Assembly (NCBI RefSeq): GCF_003008555.2
Contig: NZ_CP043621.1
Coordinates: 1-64,000, forward strand
Reading direction: 5' to 3'
Source of the DNA: Pukyongiella litopenaei
GTDB lineage: Bacteria > Pseudomonadota > Alphaproteobacteria > Rhodobacterales > Rhodobacteraceae
Length of the DNA stretch: 64,000 nucleotides
This document shows, one piece after another, positions 7,747 to 18,300 of the stretch. The translations under genes were made by a program, and so were the position numbers. Each line of letters starts with the position of its first letter. The first letter of the stretch is position 1. The notes beneath the pieces were generated by a model. That model made no database searches. It saw only the letters and a list, made by a program, of their open reading frames with translations, and was not told where the DNA came from.

Positions 7747-9377
7747 CGGAAGAAGCAAGTGACGAAGCGCTAGAAAGGGCAGAGGCGCTAAGACCACTGT
7801 TATCACCGCTTGCTCGGGGTCAAAGTATCGGGCGGGCGGTGGAGGCGGCGGCGGCCGAGTTGAACATATCGCGCAGTACAGCTTGGCGTATTTTGAGCAT
7901 GTTGCGCGAGAACGATGGCCGGGCAAGTTCGCTTCTTCCCAAACGCAGCGGCCCCAAGCCCGGCTCCCTCCGTCTGCCAGCGCAAGTTGAAAGCATGATT
8001 GCCCGGGTCTTGCGTGAGCGATATCTGGTTCCGGAACGCCCGAGCTTTCGCAGGATTGTGGGCGAGATCCGCGCCGAGTGCGTTGCCAGAGGTTTTCAAC
8101 CGCCAGCACGGCAAACGATCAAGGCTCGCCTTGATGCCATGGATCAGCGCGAGGTGTTACGGAAGCGGAAAGGGGCGAAGGCCGCAAAACAAGTTTTCGA
8201 AGCGAGGGCAGGGAAGTTGGAGGTGGAACGGCCACTGGAAGTCGTCCAGATCGATCACACGTTGGCGGATATTATCCTAGTTGATCAGGTTGAGCGCAAA
8301 CCTCTAGCACGACCATGGCTGACACTCGCGATCGACGTCGCGACCCGTGTGGTACTGGGTGCCTATGTCACTTTCGACGCGCCATCGGTCTTGTCCATTT
8401 GCCTTTGCCTTGACCACTGTGTGCGGCCGAAGTCCGTCCGGACACCGAGTTCGCTTAAGCAACTCTATTGGCCGACAGCCGGGATCCCACAGGCCATCCA
8501 TGTCGATAACGGGCGGGACTTTCGCAGTGATGCCTTCCGGTCGGCTTGCGCGGAATGGGGCATCGCGATCAAGTACCGGCCGCCGGGCCGTGTGCATATT
8601 GGTGGGCATATCGAGCGGCTGATCGGCACGACGATGGGTGCCGTGCATGTATTGCCGGGAACGACGCAATCCTCGCCAAAAGACAAAGGCGAGTATGATA
8701 GCGCTGCCAAGGCCTCAATGACGCTGGACGAGTTCGAGGACTGGCTGCAGCTGGAGATTTGTCGGTATCATAATACACGCCACAGCGGATTGAAGCGGAC
8801 CCCGCTGGCCGCCTGGGCCGATCTTGGGGGCGACGATGCCGGCCGACAGGTCGTGGATACAGATGCCTTCCGGATCAGTTTCCTTCCTTCCGAACGCCGC
8901 CAACTTGGCAGGACCGGGATCAACCTGTTTTCCATCGGTTATTGGAGCGACGCCTTCGCGCCCATGATCGGTCGCGGGGCAGGGAAGGTTACGGTCAAGT
9001 ACGACCCGCGAGATATGTCCCGGATATGGGTAGTAACCGACGATGGTCGAACAATTGCCGCGCGCTACAAGGATCTTTCTCGCCCCAAAGTTTCCCTTTG
9101 GGAGTCGAGGCGCGCCAGTGCAATTTTCCATGAGCGTCACGGCGGTAGGATATCGGAGGCAATTCTTTTCGGGATCATCGAAGAACAGCGGCGTATCGCC
9201 CACGCGGCGCGGCAACGAACGCTTGCGACGCGCCTGGACGAAGAACGCAAAGCACGCCAGCCAAACGACAAACCGAAGCGTGATCCGTCCCGTGAGATGT
9301 TTGCGATTGATACCAGTAACCCCAATCTCCCAACTTACCCGATAGATGATTTTGATGGACCTCGACGAAAGACTTGA
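7743..9377 (+). CDS. tniA: TniA-like DDE transposase (Mu/Tn7-TnsB superfamily)
   Basis: 544 aa with a retroviral-integrase (rve) core: D171 (VVQIDHT), D255 (IHVDNGRDF) and E291 (GGHIERLIG), then a Mu-transposase C-terminal beta-barrel (SERRQLGRTGINLFSIGYWSDAFAPMIGRG). N-terminal helix-turn-helix around NISRSTAWRILSML. Start is GTG 7743, just after the end repeats; the region upstream has no better start. It performs strand transfer with TniB and TniQ. The end overlaps tniB by 32 bp. Confidence 0.9.
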   Translation: MTEEASDEALERAEALRPLLSPLARGQSIGRAVEAAAAELNISRSTAWRILSMLRENDGRASSLLPKRSGPKPGSLRLPAQVESMIARVLRERYLVPERPSFRRIVGEIRAECVARGFQPPARQTIKARLDAMDQREVLRKRKGAKAAKQVFEARAGKLEVERPLEVVQIDHTLADIILVDQVERKPLARPWLTLAIDVATRVVLGAYVTFDAPSVLSICLCLDHCVRPKSVRTPSSLKQLYWPTAGIPQAIHVDNGRDFRSDAFRSACAEWGIAIKYRPPGRVHIGGHIERLIGTTMGAVHVLPGTTQSSPKDKGEYDSAAKASMTLDEFEDWLQLEICRYHNTRHSGLKRTPLAAWADLGGDDAGRQVVDTDAFRISFLPSERRQLGRTGINLFSIGYWSDAFAPMIGRGAGKVTVKYDPRDMSRIWVVTDDGRTIAARYKDLSRPKVSLWESRRASAIFHERHGGRISEAILFGIIEEQRRIAHAARQRTLATRLDEERKARQPNDKPKRDPSREMFAIDTSNPNLPTYPIDDFDGPRRKT

Positions 9378-10209
9378 TCTCATTCGCAGCGATCGTTGGA
9401 TCGCCTTTGATCGCGCAACCATTGTTCTCAACAGATTGATATCCCTGATGGAAATGCCTCGGCAGTCCAGAATGCCGGGCCTCATGGTTTATGGCAGCTC
9501 TGGCATCGGCAAGACCATGATCGCCAAGCGGATGGAGAGCCTCTACCCGAGCAACTATCGCTCAGACCTCGGGGTGACGCGCACGCCGATCCTACTCCTT
9601 CAGGCGCCACCCGCACCAGACGAGCGGCGGTTCTATCAACATATCCTGGCGTCGATCGGCGCGCCCATGTGGGGCCGTCACACCATCTCCGAACTGGAGG
9701 TGCGGGCTCTCAGCCATTTGCGCGGAATGGACTTGAAGATGATCATGATCGATGAGGTCCATAACCTCCTTGCCGGAAGCTATCGGGAGCAACGCCGGTT
9801 CCTGAACATGCTGCGCTTCCTTTCCAACGATCTGTGCGCATCACTTGTCGTCTTTGGTGTCAATGAAGCTGCTGAGGCGGTTCGCGGTGACGAGCAACTT
9901 GCGCGACGGCTGGACGAACATTTTCTGCCACTCTGGGATGACGATGTTGAGTTTTCCCGGCTGGTCCAGACTCTGATTGCTGCCATGCAGTTGGAGCGCG
10001 GATCTGGTCTGAGCGTCCAGTCTCTACGTACCATTCTCGGTATTACAGGCGGCGTCACATCGCGTGTGTTCACGATGATAAAGGCTCTTGCCATCGACGC
10101 CATTGAGACTGGCGAAGAGCGGATAACTGACGAGGCCGTCCAATCCTGGCAGCCTATCTGGGCCAAACATAGTTGGACCGTTCGGAACCAACCACAGCCG
10201 GCATTTTAG
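9346..10209 (+). CDS. tniB: TniB-like AAA+ ATPase
   Basis: 287 aa ATP-dependent target regulator of the TnsC/TniB/IstB type. Walker A GSSGIGKT (residues 50-57), Walker B MIMIDE (about 132-137), followed by a sensor-1-like region VVFGVNEA. It would form a filament or ring on target DNA and activate TniA. ATG 9346 overlaps tniA; ATG 9355 is an alternative start. Confidence 0.9.
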   Translation: MILMDLDERLDLIRSDRWIAFDRATIVLNRLISLMEMPRQSRMPGLMVYGSSGIGKTMIAKRMESLYPSNYRSDLGVTRTPILLLQAPPAPDERRFYQHILASIGAPMWGRHTISELEVRALSHLRGMDLKMIMIDEVHNLLAGSYREQRRFLNMLRFLSNDLCASLVVFGVNEAAEAVRGDEQLARRLDEHFLPLWDDDVEFSRLVQTLIAAMQLERGSGLSVQSLRTILGITGGVTSRVFTMIKALAIDAIETGEERITDEAVQSWQPIWAKHSWTVRNQPQPAF

Positions 10210-11168
10210 TGATCCACAAACCTCTGCCGAGGCGTCCGGCACCTTATCAGGACGAACTGCTGTCAAGCTGGATCGCCCGTCTGGCAGACGCTAACTATTG
10301 TTCACTACCAGAGCTCTGCCGATATCTGGGGCTTGGTCAAGAACGTCCGCCGGAAACGCAATCAGATTTGGCTGGCGTGAACCTCGACAGGTTCTGCACA
10401 TTGTTACGTCTGCCTTCTGCGGAGCTCGGTCGCATGTTGCTCAGGCGACGGGCTGAATTCCCGATTGAATGCATTTCGTGGTCGGATTTTCAGCACTGTC
10501 CCGCGTGCACTCACAAGGTACCCGGGGTATCTTTGCGCCATTGGCGCTACGCGTGGTCGTTGCAATGCGAAGTCTGCGGATCCGAGTTGTCGCCATTGGG
10601 CCGTGATCCAGCGGCACATGTGAACCTGCCCACCCGGCTCCGCACCCGCGCCAAAGAGGGCGCGAAGCAGCTGATGCTCGCCAATCGACGCGGGGACCGC
10701 CATGCTGGTCGACGCATGGATTTGACGCTGCAAGTCGCTGGCGTGCTCGCGCCAGAACCCCGTCACGGTGCGCTCTTTTCCCAGAACCGAATAGATCGCT
10801 TCAAAACCCTCGCCGCCATCAATCTCGGAATGACCCGACCTTTGCTCGCAGCCGCGTTGACGATGAAAAGCGATAGGGTTGGCGAGACCAAGCTTCGGAT
10901 TGCCTTCCCGCACAAGCGGAAAGTTGTGGATCGCCTTTCACGACTTGCTGAAAGCTTACCACGGCAGAGGCCTCGAGAGGGCGGGGGACCCAAAAATCAA
11001 TCGCCTACGAACTACGCGGGTACGACCCAAGCACCAAGGCAGGAATATCTTCAGGCGGCGCGGAAGGCGATTGATCAGCTTGGGGAAAACGCAGAATGGT
11101 CCGATTTGCTCAATTGCGCGGCGAAGCTCCTCGAAAGTGCATGCCAATCCCATATGGATATCTCATGA
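10209..11168 (+). CDS. tniQ: TniQ-like target-selection protein
   Basis: TniQ family, about 319 aa. The family N-terminus PRRPAPYQDELLSSWIARLA is followed by a zinc-binding pair HCPAC...LQCEVC (C97, C100, C120, C123). I chose GTG 10209, which overlaps the tniB stop (TAGTG), rather than a TTG 36 bp upstream, because the family signature begins right after it. In Tn5053 and Tn7 relatives TniQ/TnsD directs target choice. The C-terminal 120 residues are basic and less conserved. Confidence 0.88.
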   Translation: MIHKPLPRRPAPYQDELLSSWIARLADANYCSLPELCRYLGLGQERPPETQSDLAGVNLDRFCTLLRLPSAELGRMLLRRRAEFPIECISWSDFQHCPACTHKVPGVSLRHWRYAWSLQCEVCGSELSPLGRDPAAHVNLPTRLRTRAKEGAKQLMLANRRGDRHAGRRMDLTLQVAGVLAPEPRHGALFSQNRIDRFKTLAAINLGMTRPLLAAALTMKSDRVGETKLRIAFPHKRKVVDRLSRLAESLPRQRPREGGGPKNQSPTNYAGTTQAPRQEYLQAARKAIDQLGENAEWSDLLNCAAKLLESACQSHMDIS

Positions 11169-11330
11169 ATAGCCTTACCAAATATCGAAAATGGATGGCC
11201 ATTACGAAAGAGTCTCAAGAATACCGTGACCATGACAGCACCTTTGAACGACACCATCCGCCCGACCTCATCGACAAATCACGCGGACTGATAGACCATC
11301 ACGCCAAACTTTGCGACAGAGCCAAATGCG

Positions 11331-11774
11331 GTGCGGGGACTTCTGCAATTGGAGGGATTTTCAGGGTCGCCGCTACTCTTCGAGCGACCTGCCGATACAC
11401 TGCGTTGGTACCTTTGGCACGGCAAAGTGATGACCGCCGCGACAATCCTCAAAGTTCTTCAGATCGATTGCGATCGTCTGCACGCCGAAACCCGAGAATT
11501 GCGAGAAGCGGCCAGGCGCGTCAGAGCTCGGTGTCAGGACCTCTATTCCTACCTTGCGAACAACTTCGACGCGCTCGTAGACTACGGCCATCGACACCGG
11601 AATGGCCTCGCAGTTTCGTCGTCCCGGGCAGAAGGCTGTGTCGATGATATCGGCAACACCCGCATGGGGAAACGCCGCCGAATGAGATGGTCACCGCGGG
11701 GCGCGCATCGGGTTGCCGTCACTCGGGCCGCTGTGCTTGACGGAAGACTAGGCGTCTCAAAGCGGGCCGCTTGA
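11331..11774 (+). pseudogene. ISKra4-like transposase, 3' remnant
   Basis: The frame ends with a stretch typical of the C-terminus of ISKra4-family transposases: VSSSRAEGCVDDIGN then GKRRRMRWSPRGAHRV, preceded by a helical segment DTLRWYLWHGKV. Only about 145 residues remain and the catalytic core is missing, so this is a decayed copy. The upstream 160 bp after tniQ contain no recognisable gene. The IS probably destroyed the 3' end of the gene facing it (11775-12091). Confidence 0.6.
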
Positions 11775-12091
11775 CCACCAGCTTTTGCCCACTCCCTTTT
11801 GTCGCCGACGTTACGGTTCGCCCGTGGACAGGCTGCTTCAACGCGATCTCGCAGGACATTGTAGATGGCAACAAATCGACCATCGGTGTTGTCCGACTTT
11901 GTCTGACGCAGGTGATAGACGAGCACTTCCGACGGTACATAGTCGTCGTGCCTTCGATCCCGTATGGCAGCCCTCGCCAACAGGTCATCGAAGGGCCAGC
12001 GAAGACTTTCCGCGATGAAGTCGATTGTCGGGGGGCGTCGCGTGTATAGCTCGCCGCTACCTTTGCGCTTTCGTAGTGGCTTGATGTTCAT
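11775..12091 (-). pseudogene. hypothetical gene, 3' end lost to IS remnant
   Basis: About 100 residues beginning MNIKPLRKRKGSGELY resemble a conserved hypothetical protein of proteobacterial mobile islands, with a central block YVPSEVLVYHLRQTKSDNTDGRF. The family normally continues well past this block, but here the resemblance stops close to the ISKra4 remnant and the frame runs on through nonsense. ATG 12091 has GAGGCGAG upstream. Function unknown. Confidence 0.5.
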
Positions 12092-12166
12092 TTTGCTCAA
12101 TTACTCGCCTCAATTCAGATTGTTGCCTTTTTTCTCTTTTGTTGTGGTGAGTTTCCATCATCGCAA

Positions 12167-13030
12167 CTACCAGTCAATCTCGAACCGCTCTTTCATCTCT
12201 TCGGTGCGCGCCCAAGGGTCACCTGGCAATTGGTCCACCAAATCGGCGAATATGCGTTGGATCGCACCAAAGGTTGATTTCTCTGTCAGACTCTCGGCTT
12301 CTGCCGCGGGAAGCAGGGGGCGCATATCTAACAGAAGCCGAGGGTTCGCCATCTTGGCAAACATGCGTTGCTGCGCTTGTGCACGCGAGATCTTCTGCTC
12401 CGATAATGCAAGGTAGCCCAGAAACATTTCGACCAGTCTGTTCAAGTCGATCCCCTCGAAGACCTCGAGACCATGGGCCAGGTCGTAGAGATCTCGCCCT
12501 TTGTCACGTTGTAGCAGGGCCCGAAACTTGGTCGCCAACATTTCTTCCCTGGTGAAGGTCGGGATCGCGGTGCGCGCTGCGAACCATGGATTTTCAATCT
12601 CGAATGGCAACTCTAGTGCACCATCAAAGGCGTCAATCTCGCGTGTGTTGATTTCAAGTTTGAGGCGTATGAGTACCCCACTCCCATCCTCCGCCTCAAC
12701 TCTGAAGAGGAACTTTGGCGCAACGGGGCTCTGGTCAAATTTGGCCTGTCCTAGCCACGGTTCTAGAACGACGCGAAGCTGATCGAGGATGGGCCCGATG
12801 GGGCCGTTGGTTGTACGGACTAGATCGATGTCCTCGGAATAGCGAAGCGGCTTCGGGAAGTGCAGCTTGTTGAGAGCTGTTCCCCCGCGAAAGCGCAACT
12901 CCTTTCGAAGCATCTCATCGGAGAAGATGTCGACAAGCGCGCGACTGATGATCAGATCCTGTTCGATCTGACGTTGCTCGGCCCATGGTGCAATTGCTCC
13001 CCACGCGACTATGTTCTGCGACGGGATCAT
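12167..13030 (-). CDS. abiEii: AbiEii-type nucleotidyltransferase toxin
   Basis: 287 aa member of the AbiEii/MenT nucleotidyltransferase toxin family. Signature RGGTALNK (about residues 48-55, the GG-T/S motif) and D67-x-D69 (SEDIDLV) supply the metal-binding carboxylates. A later motif TREEMLATKFRALLQRDKGRDLYDL is typical of the family. Type IV toxin-antitoxin and abortive-infection activity is established for AbiE relatives, which modify tRNA or nucleotides. It overlaps the upstream antitoxin gene by 4 bp (ATGA), so the two are co-translated. Confidence 0.9.
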   Translation of the reverse strand: MIPSQNIVAWGAIAPWAEQRQIEQDLIISRALVDIFSDEMLRKELRFRGGTALNKLHFPKPLRYSEDIDLVRTTNGPIGPILDQLRVVLEPWLGQAKFDQSPVAPKFLFRVEAEDGSGVLIRLKLEINTREIDAFDGALELPFEIENPWFAARTAIPTFTREEMLATKFRALLQRDKGRDLYDLAHGLEVFEGIDLNRLVEMFLGYLALSEQKISRAQAQQRMFAKMANPRLLLDMRPLLPAAEAESLTEKSTFGAIQRIFADLVDQLPGDPWARTEEMKERFEIDW

Positions 13031-13854
13031 TCATCGACCTCCGGATTGCGGCGAATGATGACACGCCAACGAGGATTGCGGTCGATTGGATCGAACGCGA
13101 AGTCTGGGTCTCGTGCTTCTGCACGATCAAGCTCAGTCCAGTTGCTCTGGCTGCGAGCCAACAGTACATGATGCATTGCTTCTGCCTTGGCGCCATGACC
13201 AAGCCAGTCCAGCAAGTATCCCAGCCGCTGCACCACTGGCCGCTCTACGGTTCGGGATAGGTGAGCCAGTTGCTCTTCGTCAATTTTCGGACCGAGGTCC
13301 GAGAGCACCGTGGCGACATTGTCGATGCCGGCAGATGCTTGGGGGTAGCGGAGGAGGTCGAGAGCGGTCAGAGCCGGTGACGAAAGTTGCATAGAGCCAG
13401 TGTCCGTTTTGCGCTTTTCTACGCCTTCGGCGACCTCCGAAATGTCCTTGCGGTAGTAGAAGACAATAAGATTACGACCGGCTCGAATTTTCGGAAACCG
13501 CTTTGACGTCACGACCTGGAATTCCATAACGGCCTGGTGGGTCGCGCCATGAAGCTCTGCAGCCTTGAGGAGGCCGACATAGTAGTTTTGTCCCTCGTGT
13601 CCCATAAGAGCGTCGATGTACCAGGATGGTGGTGGTGCTCCCCACGTTGCATACTGCGGAGGGACGGCAACGTAGAAACCCTGCCGAGGGCTCAACAAGG
13701 TCTTACGACGTTGTAGCCGTTCTGCAGCGTCTAGGAATGCGCCGTGGCTCACGTTGAGGGCGCTCTCTGCTTCGTCAGCCGTGAACACGGATCGGCCAGC
13801 CGACAGCAGCTCGGTGATGTAGCTAGATAGGGCAGATCGCTGATCATGAACCAT
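13027..13854 (-). CDS. abiEi: AbiEi-type antitoxin/repressor
   Basis: Partner of the AbiEii toxin. An N-terminal winged helix (about residues 1-60, FTADEAESALNVSHGAFLDAAERLQ) and the AbiEi C-terminal domain (YYVGLLKAAELHGATHQAVMEFQVV, typical). I chose ATG 13854 (MVHDQRSALSSY), because upstream codons to 13932 run through two operator-like repeats and a promoter. AbiEi proteins bind repeats in their own promoter and repress it; the two matching repeats at 13861-13879 and 13923-13941 fit. Confidence 0.85.
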   Translation of the reverse strand: MVHDQRSALSSYITELLSAGRSVFTADEAESALNVSHGAFLDAAERLQRRKTLLSPRQGFYVAVPPQYATWGAPPPSWYIDALMGHEGQNYYVGLLKAAELHGATHQAVMEFQVVTSKRFPKIRAGRNLIVFYYRKDISEVAEGVEKRKTDTGSMQLSSPALTALDLLRYPQASAGIDNVATVLSDLGPKIDEEQLAHLSRTVERPVVQRLGYLLDWLGHGAKAEAMHHVLLARSQSNWTELDRAEARDPDFAFDPIDRNPRWRVIIRRNPEVDE

Positions 13855-13860
13855 GTTTGT

Positions 13861-13879
13861 ATGTCCGCGCTTTGAGCGG
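13861..13879. promoter_or_regulatory. abiE operator repeat 1
   Basis: ATGTCCGCGCTTTGAGCGG, matching the repeat at 13923-13941 in 15 of 19 positions; each contains a CCGC...GCGG dyad. It lies just before the chosen abiEi start. Confidence 0.55.
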
Positions 13880-13882
13880 AAA

Positions 13883-13911
13883 ATCTTACATGATTTGCCA
13901 GCTCTGAGCAA
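13883..13911 (-). promoter_or_regulatory. abiE promoter
   Basis: On the minus strand TTGCTC, 17 bp, TAAGAT sits between the two operator repeats, placing the transcript start about 20 nt before ATG 13854. Repressor binding to both repeats would cover it. Confidence 0.5.
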
Positions 13912-13922
13912 TACGTGCTCAA

Positions 13923-13941
13923 ATGTCCGCACCTAAAGCGG
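13923..13941. promoter_or_regulatory. abiE operator repeat 2
   Basis: ATGTCCGCACCTAAAGCGG, direct repeat of the site at 13861, 62 bp away, i.e. about six helical turns so both sites face the same side of the DNA. Confidence 0.55.
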
Positions 13942-14152
13942 AATCTCTAGCATGGTTGCATCAACAACCAAAGCCAAGTGACCTTCAGGGAGCTGCCTCG
14001 ACCGACACCTAGAAGAAGATGGGCCAGATAGTCAGCTCCCTGCGTCGTCCTGAGTATCACTGCTTTGAGGGGTGATTATCACTGGAACTAAGTGGCGAAA
14101 GATCGCAGAATTTGTAACCACTTGTATTCATGAATTCTAATGGCGAAGGATA

Positions 14153-15331
14153 ATGCGTCTACTTGCTACAGCCGACATTCACCTAGGTTCTCCGATCAGG
14201 TCGGTCGCGCTGCGAAACTCTGATCTTGGCGATCGTTTGAAGCAGGCGAGTCGTGACACGTTCGCACGGATCGTCGATCTGGCGGTGACCGAGAACGTGG
14301 ATGCGCTCGTTTTGGCGGGGGACATTTTCGACAATGGATACCCCGATTTGCGGTCTCGCGCCTTCCTGATCGCACAGTTGTCACGGGCCGCGGAGGCAGG
14401 TGTGCCAACGGTGTTGGTCCGAGGTAACCACGATGCGTTGCTCGACCACCGTGCCTACGGAGAGCTTGGCCCTAACATCCATCTTCTGCACAAGGAAATG
14501 CCAACGGTCGAAATCGGCGATGTCGCCTTTCACGGGCTTTCGTACGATGCAGCTCATGTCGGAAAGAGCTTTCTTCCCGACTACCCAAAATCGGTGCCGG
14601 ACAAGCGAAATGTCGGCCTTATGCATACTTCGCTCGATGGGGCTCCCGGTCATGACCCGTATGCGCCCTGCGCCACAGCCGACCTGATGGCGCATGGCTT
14701 CGACCTTTGGTGCCTCGGTCACATACATGCGCCGTTCGAGCGTTGGGATGGCCCCGTCTTGGCGGTCATGCCGGGCATCCCGCAGCCCCGCCATTTCGGT
14801 GAGCGCCAAGGCGGGACAGTTACGATTGTCGAAATGGGAGACGGCGCACCCATAGTCGAGCGGCGCGACGTCTCGCGGTTGGGCTTCGCCGAGTTGGAAT
14901 TGGACCTCCAAGACTCCGGCGATCAGCAGGATATGGTTGCTACCCTTAGAGACGGGTTCTTATCGGCGCAGCACCCGAATAAGGATGCCGCCGTCCGGCT
15001 GAGGGCAACGAGCTCGAGGCAGAGCGGCCCGTTTGTCACGGAGCTCGCAGCGGAAGTGCTGGACGACGTTGATCGGGTATTTCTGGATAAGGTCGAGGTC
15101 GTGGTGCCCTCCCGCTCGCTTAACACCGAGACAGATGACCTTGTTCGCCTGATGCGTACGGAAATGGCGGAAGATGGTTTCAGGCAAGCCGCCCTGCAAC
15201 AACTTGATGAGGTCCGAACCGCGCTCCCGAATGAAATCGCTGCAGAACTGGAAGATCACGCTCTGGATGCATTGCTCGAGGACGCTATCGCCGAGGTGAT
15301 GCTTGCGCTTCATGCGGAGCGAGCGGAATGA
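14153..15331 (+). CDS. YhaO/SbcD-like metallophosphoesterase
   Basis: 392 aa DNA-repair exonuclease subunit-like protein. Calcineurin-type metal motifs: ADIH (7-10), GDIFD (56-60), GNHD (91-94), MHTS and GHIH further on, all present, so it should be an active manganese-dependent nuclease. It overlaps the downstream ATPase by 4 bp (ATGA), the standard arrangement of SbcD/SbcC and YhaO/YhaN pairs. The location among AbiE and transposon genes suggests a defence rather than housekeeping role, but that is inference. Confidence 0.88.
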   Translation: MRLLATADIHLGSPIRSVALRNSDLGDRLKQASRDTFARIVDLAVTENVDALVLAGDIFDNGYPDLRSRAFLIAQLSRAAEAGVPTVLVRGNHDALLDHRAYGELGPNIHLLHKEMPTVEIGDVAFHGLSYDAAHVGKSFLPDYPKSVPDKRNVGLMHTSLDGAPGHDPYAPCATADLMAHGFDLWCLGHIHAPFERWDGPVLAVMPGIPQPRHFGERQGGTVTIVEMGDGAPIVERRDVSRLGFAELELDLQDSGDQQDMVATLRDGFLSAQHPNKDAAVRLRATSSRQSGPFVTELAAEVLDDVDRVFLDKVEVVVPSRSLNTETDDLVRLMRTEMAEDGFRQAALQQLDEVRTALPNEIAAELEDHALDALLEDAIAEVMLALHAERAE

Positions 15332-18300
15332 GGCTGAATGCGCTGCATCTCATCCGCTATGGCAACTTCGAAGACGCTGAGATCGTTTTTCCGGTGCCCG
15401 CGCGTGACACCCCTGATGTAACCGTCGTTTACGGGCCAAACGAGGCCGGAAAGTCGACCGCATTTCATGCATTACTAGACATTTTCTTTGGCTTCCGGGC
15501 TGGTACGCATCCCTACGCATTCCGGTTCGAGCGAAGCGACTTGCTTGTGGGGGCGGACCTTGACCTGCCCGGCCGCGGGGCAACTGTCCTGAGGCGCAAC
15601 AGCAAGCGGTCGCAATCCTTGCTGGACACGCACAATCGGCCGGTCGCCGACGCGATCCTCGCGAGCGCCTTGCACGGGCTGACGCGGGAGGAATTTGAGG
15701 AGCGGTTCTCGCTGGATGAAAGAGGTCTACGGGACGGCGGCGAACGGATTGCCAGTGCGAAGGGCGATCTCGGTCAGCTTTTGCATGCGGGCGTTTCGGG
15801 TCTGACCGGTATTTCCGAGACGCTGAATGCACTGTTGGAGCGTGCCGACAAATTCCACAAAAAACATGGCCGTGCCACGGAGCTGAAACAGGCGAACGAC
15901 CGCTTGAAACAGATCAGCCGCGAGCTTCGAGCCGATCGGCTGACCTCGGAACGGGAACGAATTCTTCGTCAGGACCGTGAACAGAAGACTGCGCTGTTCG
16001 AGGCGGAAAACTTGGCGCTGGTCACCGCGCAAAAACGTCGTCTTGCCGCTACGGCGGCCAGTACGTGGTTCGACCGAACCGAGGAGATGGAACGACTCGC
16101 CGAGGCCCTGAAGGACTACCCGAGTGGCCCGGACCAGCCCCGGGATGCGGCCGAGCGCGTGGCGGCACTGGTGGAGAAAGTCTCCTCGCTCGAGGCCAGA
16201 ATCACCGAGGCAGACGATGACGTCGCCGGCCTGGATCAGATCATTGAGGAGAACCCCGCTGACACGCTCGCCCCGGCGCTGAACGCCGAGTTGGAACGCC
16301 TGGATCAGATGACGGTGGATGGCGCCCCGTTGATGGACCGCGCCACGACGGCGCGCGCGGATCTCGACCGTCGCACTGCAGACCGGGATGCTCTCGCCAT
16401 GGAGATATCGACGGCGCAGGCGCGGCTTTCGGTGTCCGGCACTGCGGTGGCGGATCTCGTCCTCGAGACGGCTGAGTTGGAAGAGATCGCCGAGGCTGTC
16501 GAGGCATGCCGCATGGCCAGCGAGGCGTTGAACACGGCGAAGGCCGTCGCCGATGCAGCGAGAGCGCGAGAGGGCGAGGCGCCTAGCGAACCGCAAGATC
16601 TGACGCTCCTGCGCGACGCATTCGAGGCCTGGAGGCCGGTTTCGGACCTGACCACGTTCGAAACAGAGCGGGAACAAACCCTCGCGCGCCTCACCAAGGC
16701 TGCCGCCGACTTACCTGCGGACTGGACTGGCTTGGTCGACGCCGGCCTACCCGCGCCCGAAACGCTTGATAAAGCCGCGCGGGAGTGGTCGGACTTGTCC
16801 TCGGACATCGCCGCAGCCAAGAGCAACGTCGAGGAACGCTCGAAGGAATTGGAGGATGCCACAGCCGATGTCTCGGCTTTGCAGGCCGCGCCCGAAGCGG
16901 TGGATGTCGCAACCACCGAGGAAACCCGCCGCCACCGCGACCTGGCTTGGACACGCCACCGCGACGACCTGTCCGATCCCTCCGCCGACCAATTCGAGGC
17001 GGCGATGCGCGCGGACGACAGCGCACGCGCCCATTTCATGGCGGGGGCGGAGATCCGCCTGCGGCGACTTGAAGCGCAGAGGCGGGAAAAGACAGCGAAG
17101 GCGCGCTTCGAAACCGCTGAGGCGCGGCTGGCAGACCTGATCGATCGCCGCGAGAGTTTGTCAGAGGTTCATTCAAGGCTATCAGCAAGGCTCGGTCTGG
17201 AAGCAGGCACCACTCCAGCGGCTTTCGGACCACGCCACCAGACACTTTCAGCGGCGGCCAACGCCGCTGCCGATCACTCGAACGCGCAAGCAGCGTTGGA
17301 TACCCGCCGCCACCGCGAGGTAGCCTTGCGCACCGAACTGATGGAAGCGGCCCGCGCCTTGGATCTCGGCGTGGGCAAGGGCGATATGGCGGCCCGGGTG
17401 CAAAGGGTTCTGACGCTGGAAGAAAGTGATCGCAAGGCCTGGAGTAGATGGAGGGACAGCCAGAAGGCCATCGACAAACTGGACGACGACGCACTGGTCA
17501 AGAAGGACGATCTAAAGCGGGCCGAGCTCGAGTTCGAACGGTTGACTTCCTCTCTGCCGCTACCGGATCGCTCGGTCGAGGGGGTCCGGACGGCTCTTCC
17601 ACACTTGCGAAACCTACTTCGGCTGCACACCGATCATCAGCGTCTCGATGAGCGAATCGAGACACTGCAGCGGGCGATTTCGGCCTTGTCAGAGGGGGCC
17701 GAACGGCTGGCGAAGATTCTTGGTGCGACAGAGGATCAGGGCGGGCGGGAACCCATTCAGACCATCGACCAGGCGCGCATACGTGTGGCGGCAGCAACGC
17801 GCGCCGACGAAAAACGTGGCGACGCCGAGTCGCGCAGGGACAAGCTCATGGCGACACGACATCGCCACAATACCGATCTTGAGACCGCAAGGAACGAGCT
17901 AGATGACCGTTTCAAGGGTCAGGGAGACGATAGTCTAGCGCCGAGCGATCGGATAGCACGGCTCGTTGAGCGGGACCGGCTTCGCGCCGAGCACCTGACT
18001 GCGGATCGGGATAGGCAGCAGGCCATCGTTGGCGTCGACGAGGACCTCTTCGGCGAGGAACTCGGCCTGATGCCGGACGCCTCTCGCGGACCTGTTCTCG
18101 AACAGCAGGTGCAAGACGCGCAAGAGAGCCGCGACTCGGCGCGCGATGCAGCACGTGAGGCCGAGCGTTTGTACCGCGAAGCATTCGACGCCGCCGACCG
18201 TAGCGATCTGGTCACCGAACAGGCGACGTTACTGGAGGCGCTCCGCAATGGCGGTCGCCAGGCGGTCGTTGCGCGGCTGGGTGTGCTGGCGGCCCGCGGC

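Larger units (their letters stand above)
7615..11168 (+). mobile_element. Tn5053/Tn7-like transposition module (tniABQ) with left end
   Basis: tniA, tniB and tniQ lie in one direction with overlapping or touching genes. The 130 bp in front of tniA hold four similar motifs (see the repeat entry) that look like transposase-binding sites of a left end. No tniR resolvase was found after tniQ, and no right end could be recognised, so the element's right boundary is unknown; the defence-like genes to about 20.1 kb may be its cargo. Confidence 0.65.

Noticed and set aside
7743-11168. Possible CRISPR-associated transposon
   Set aside because: TniABQ-like genes are present, but no cas genes or CRISPR array is seen in the window; a Tn5053-like module is the simpler reading.
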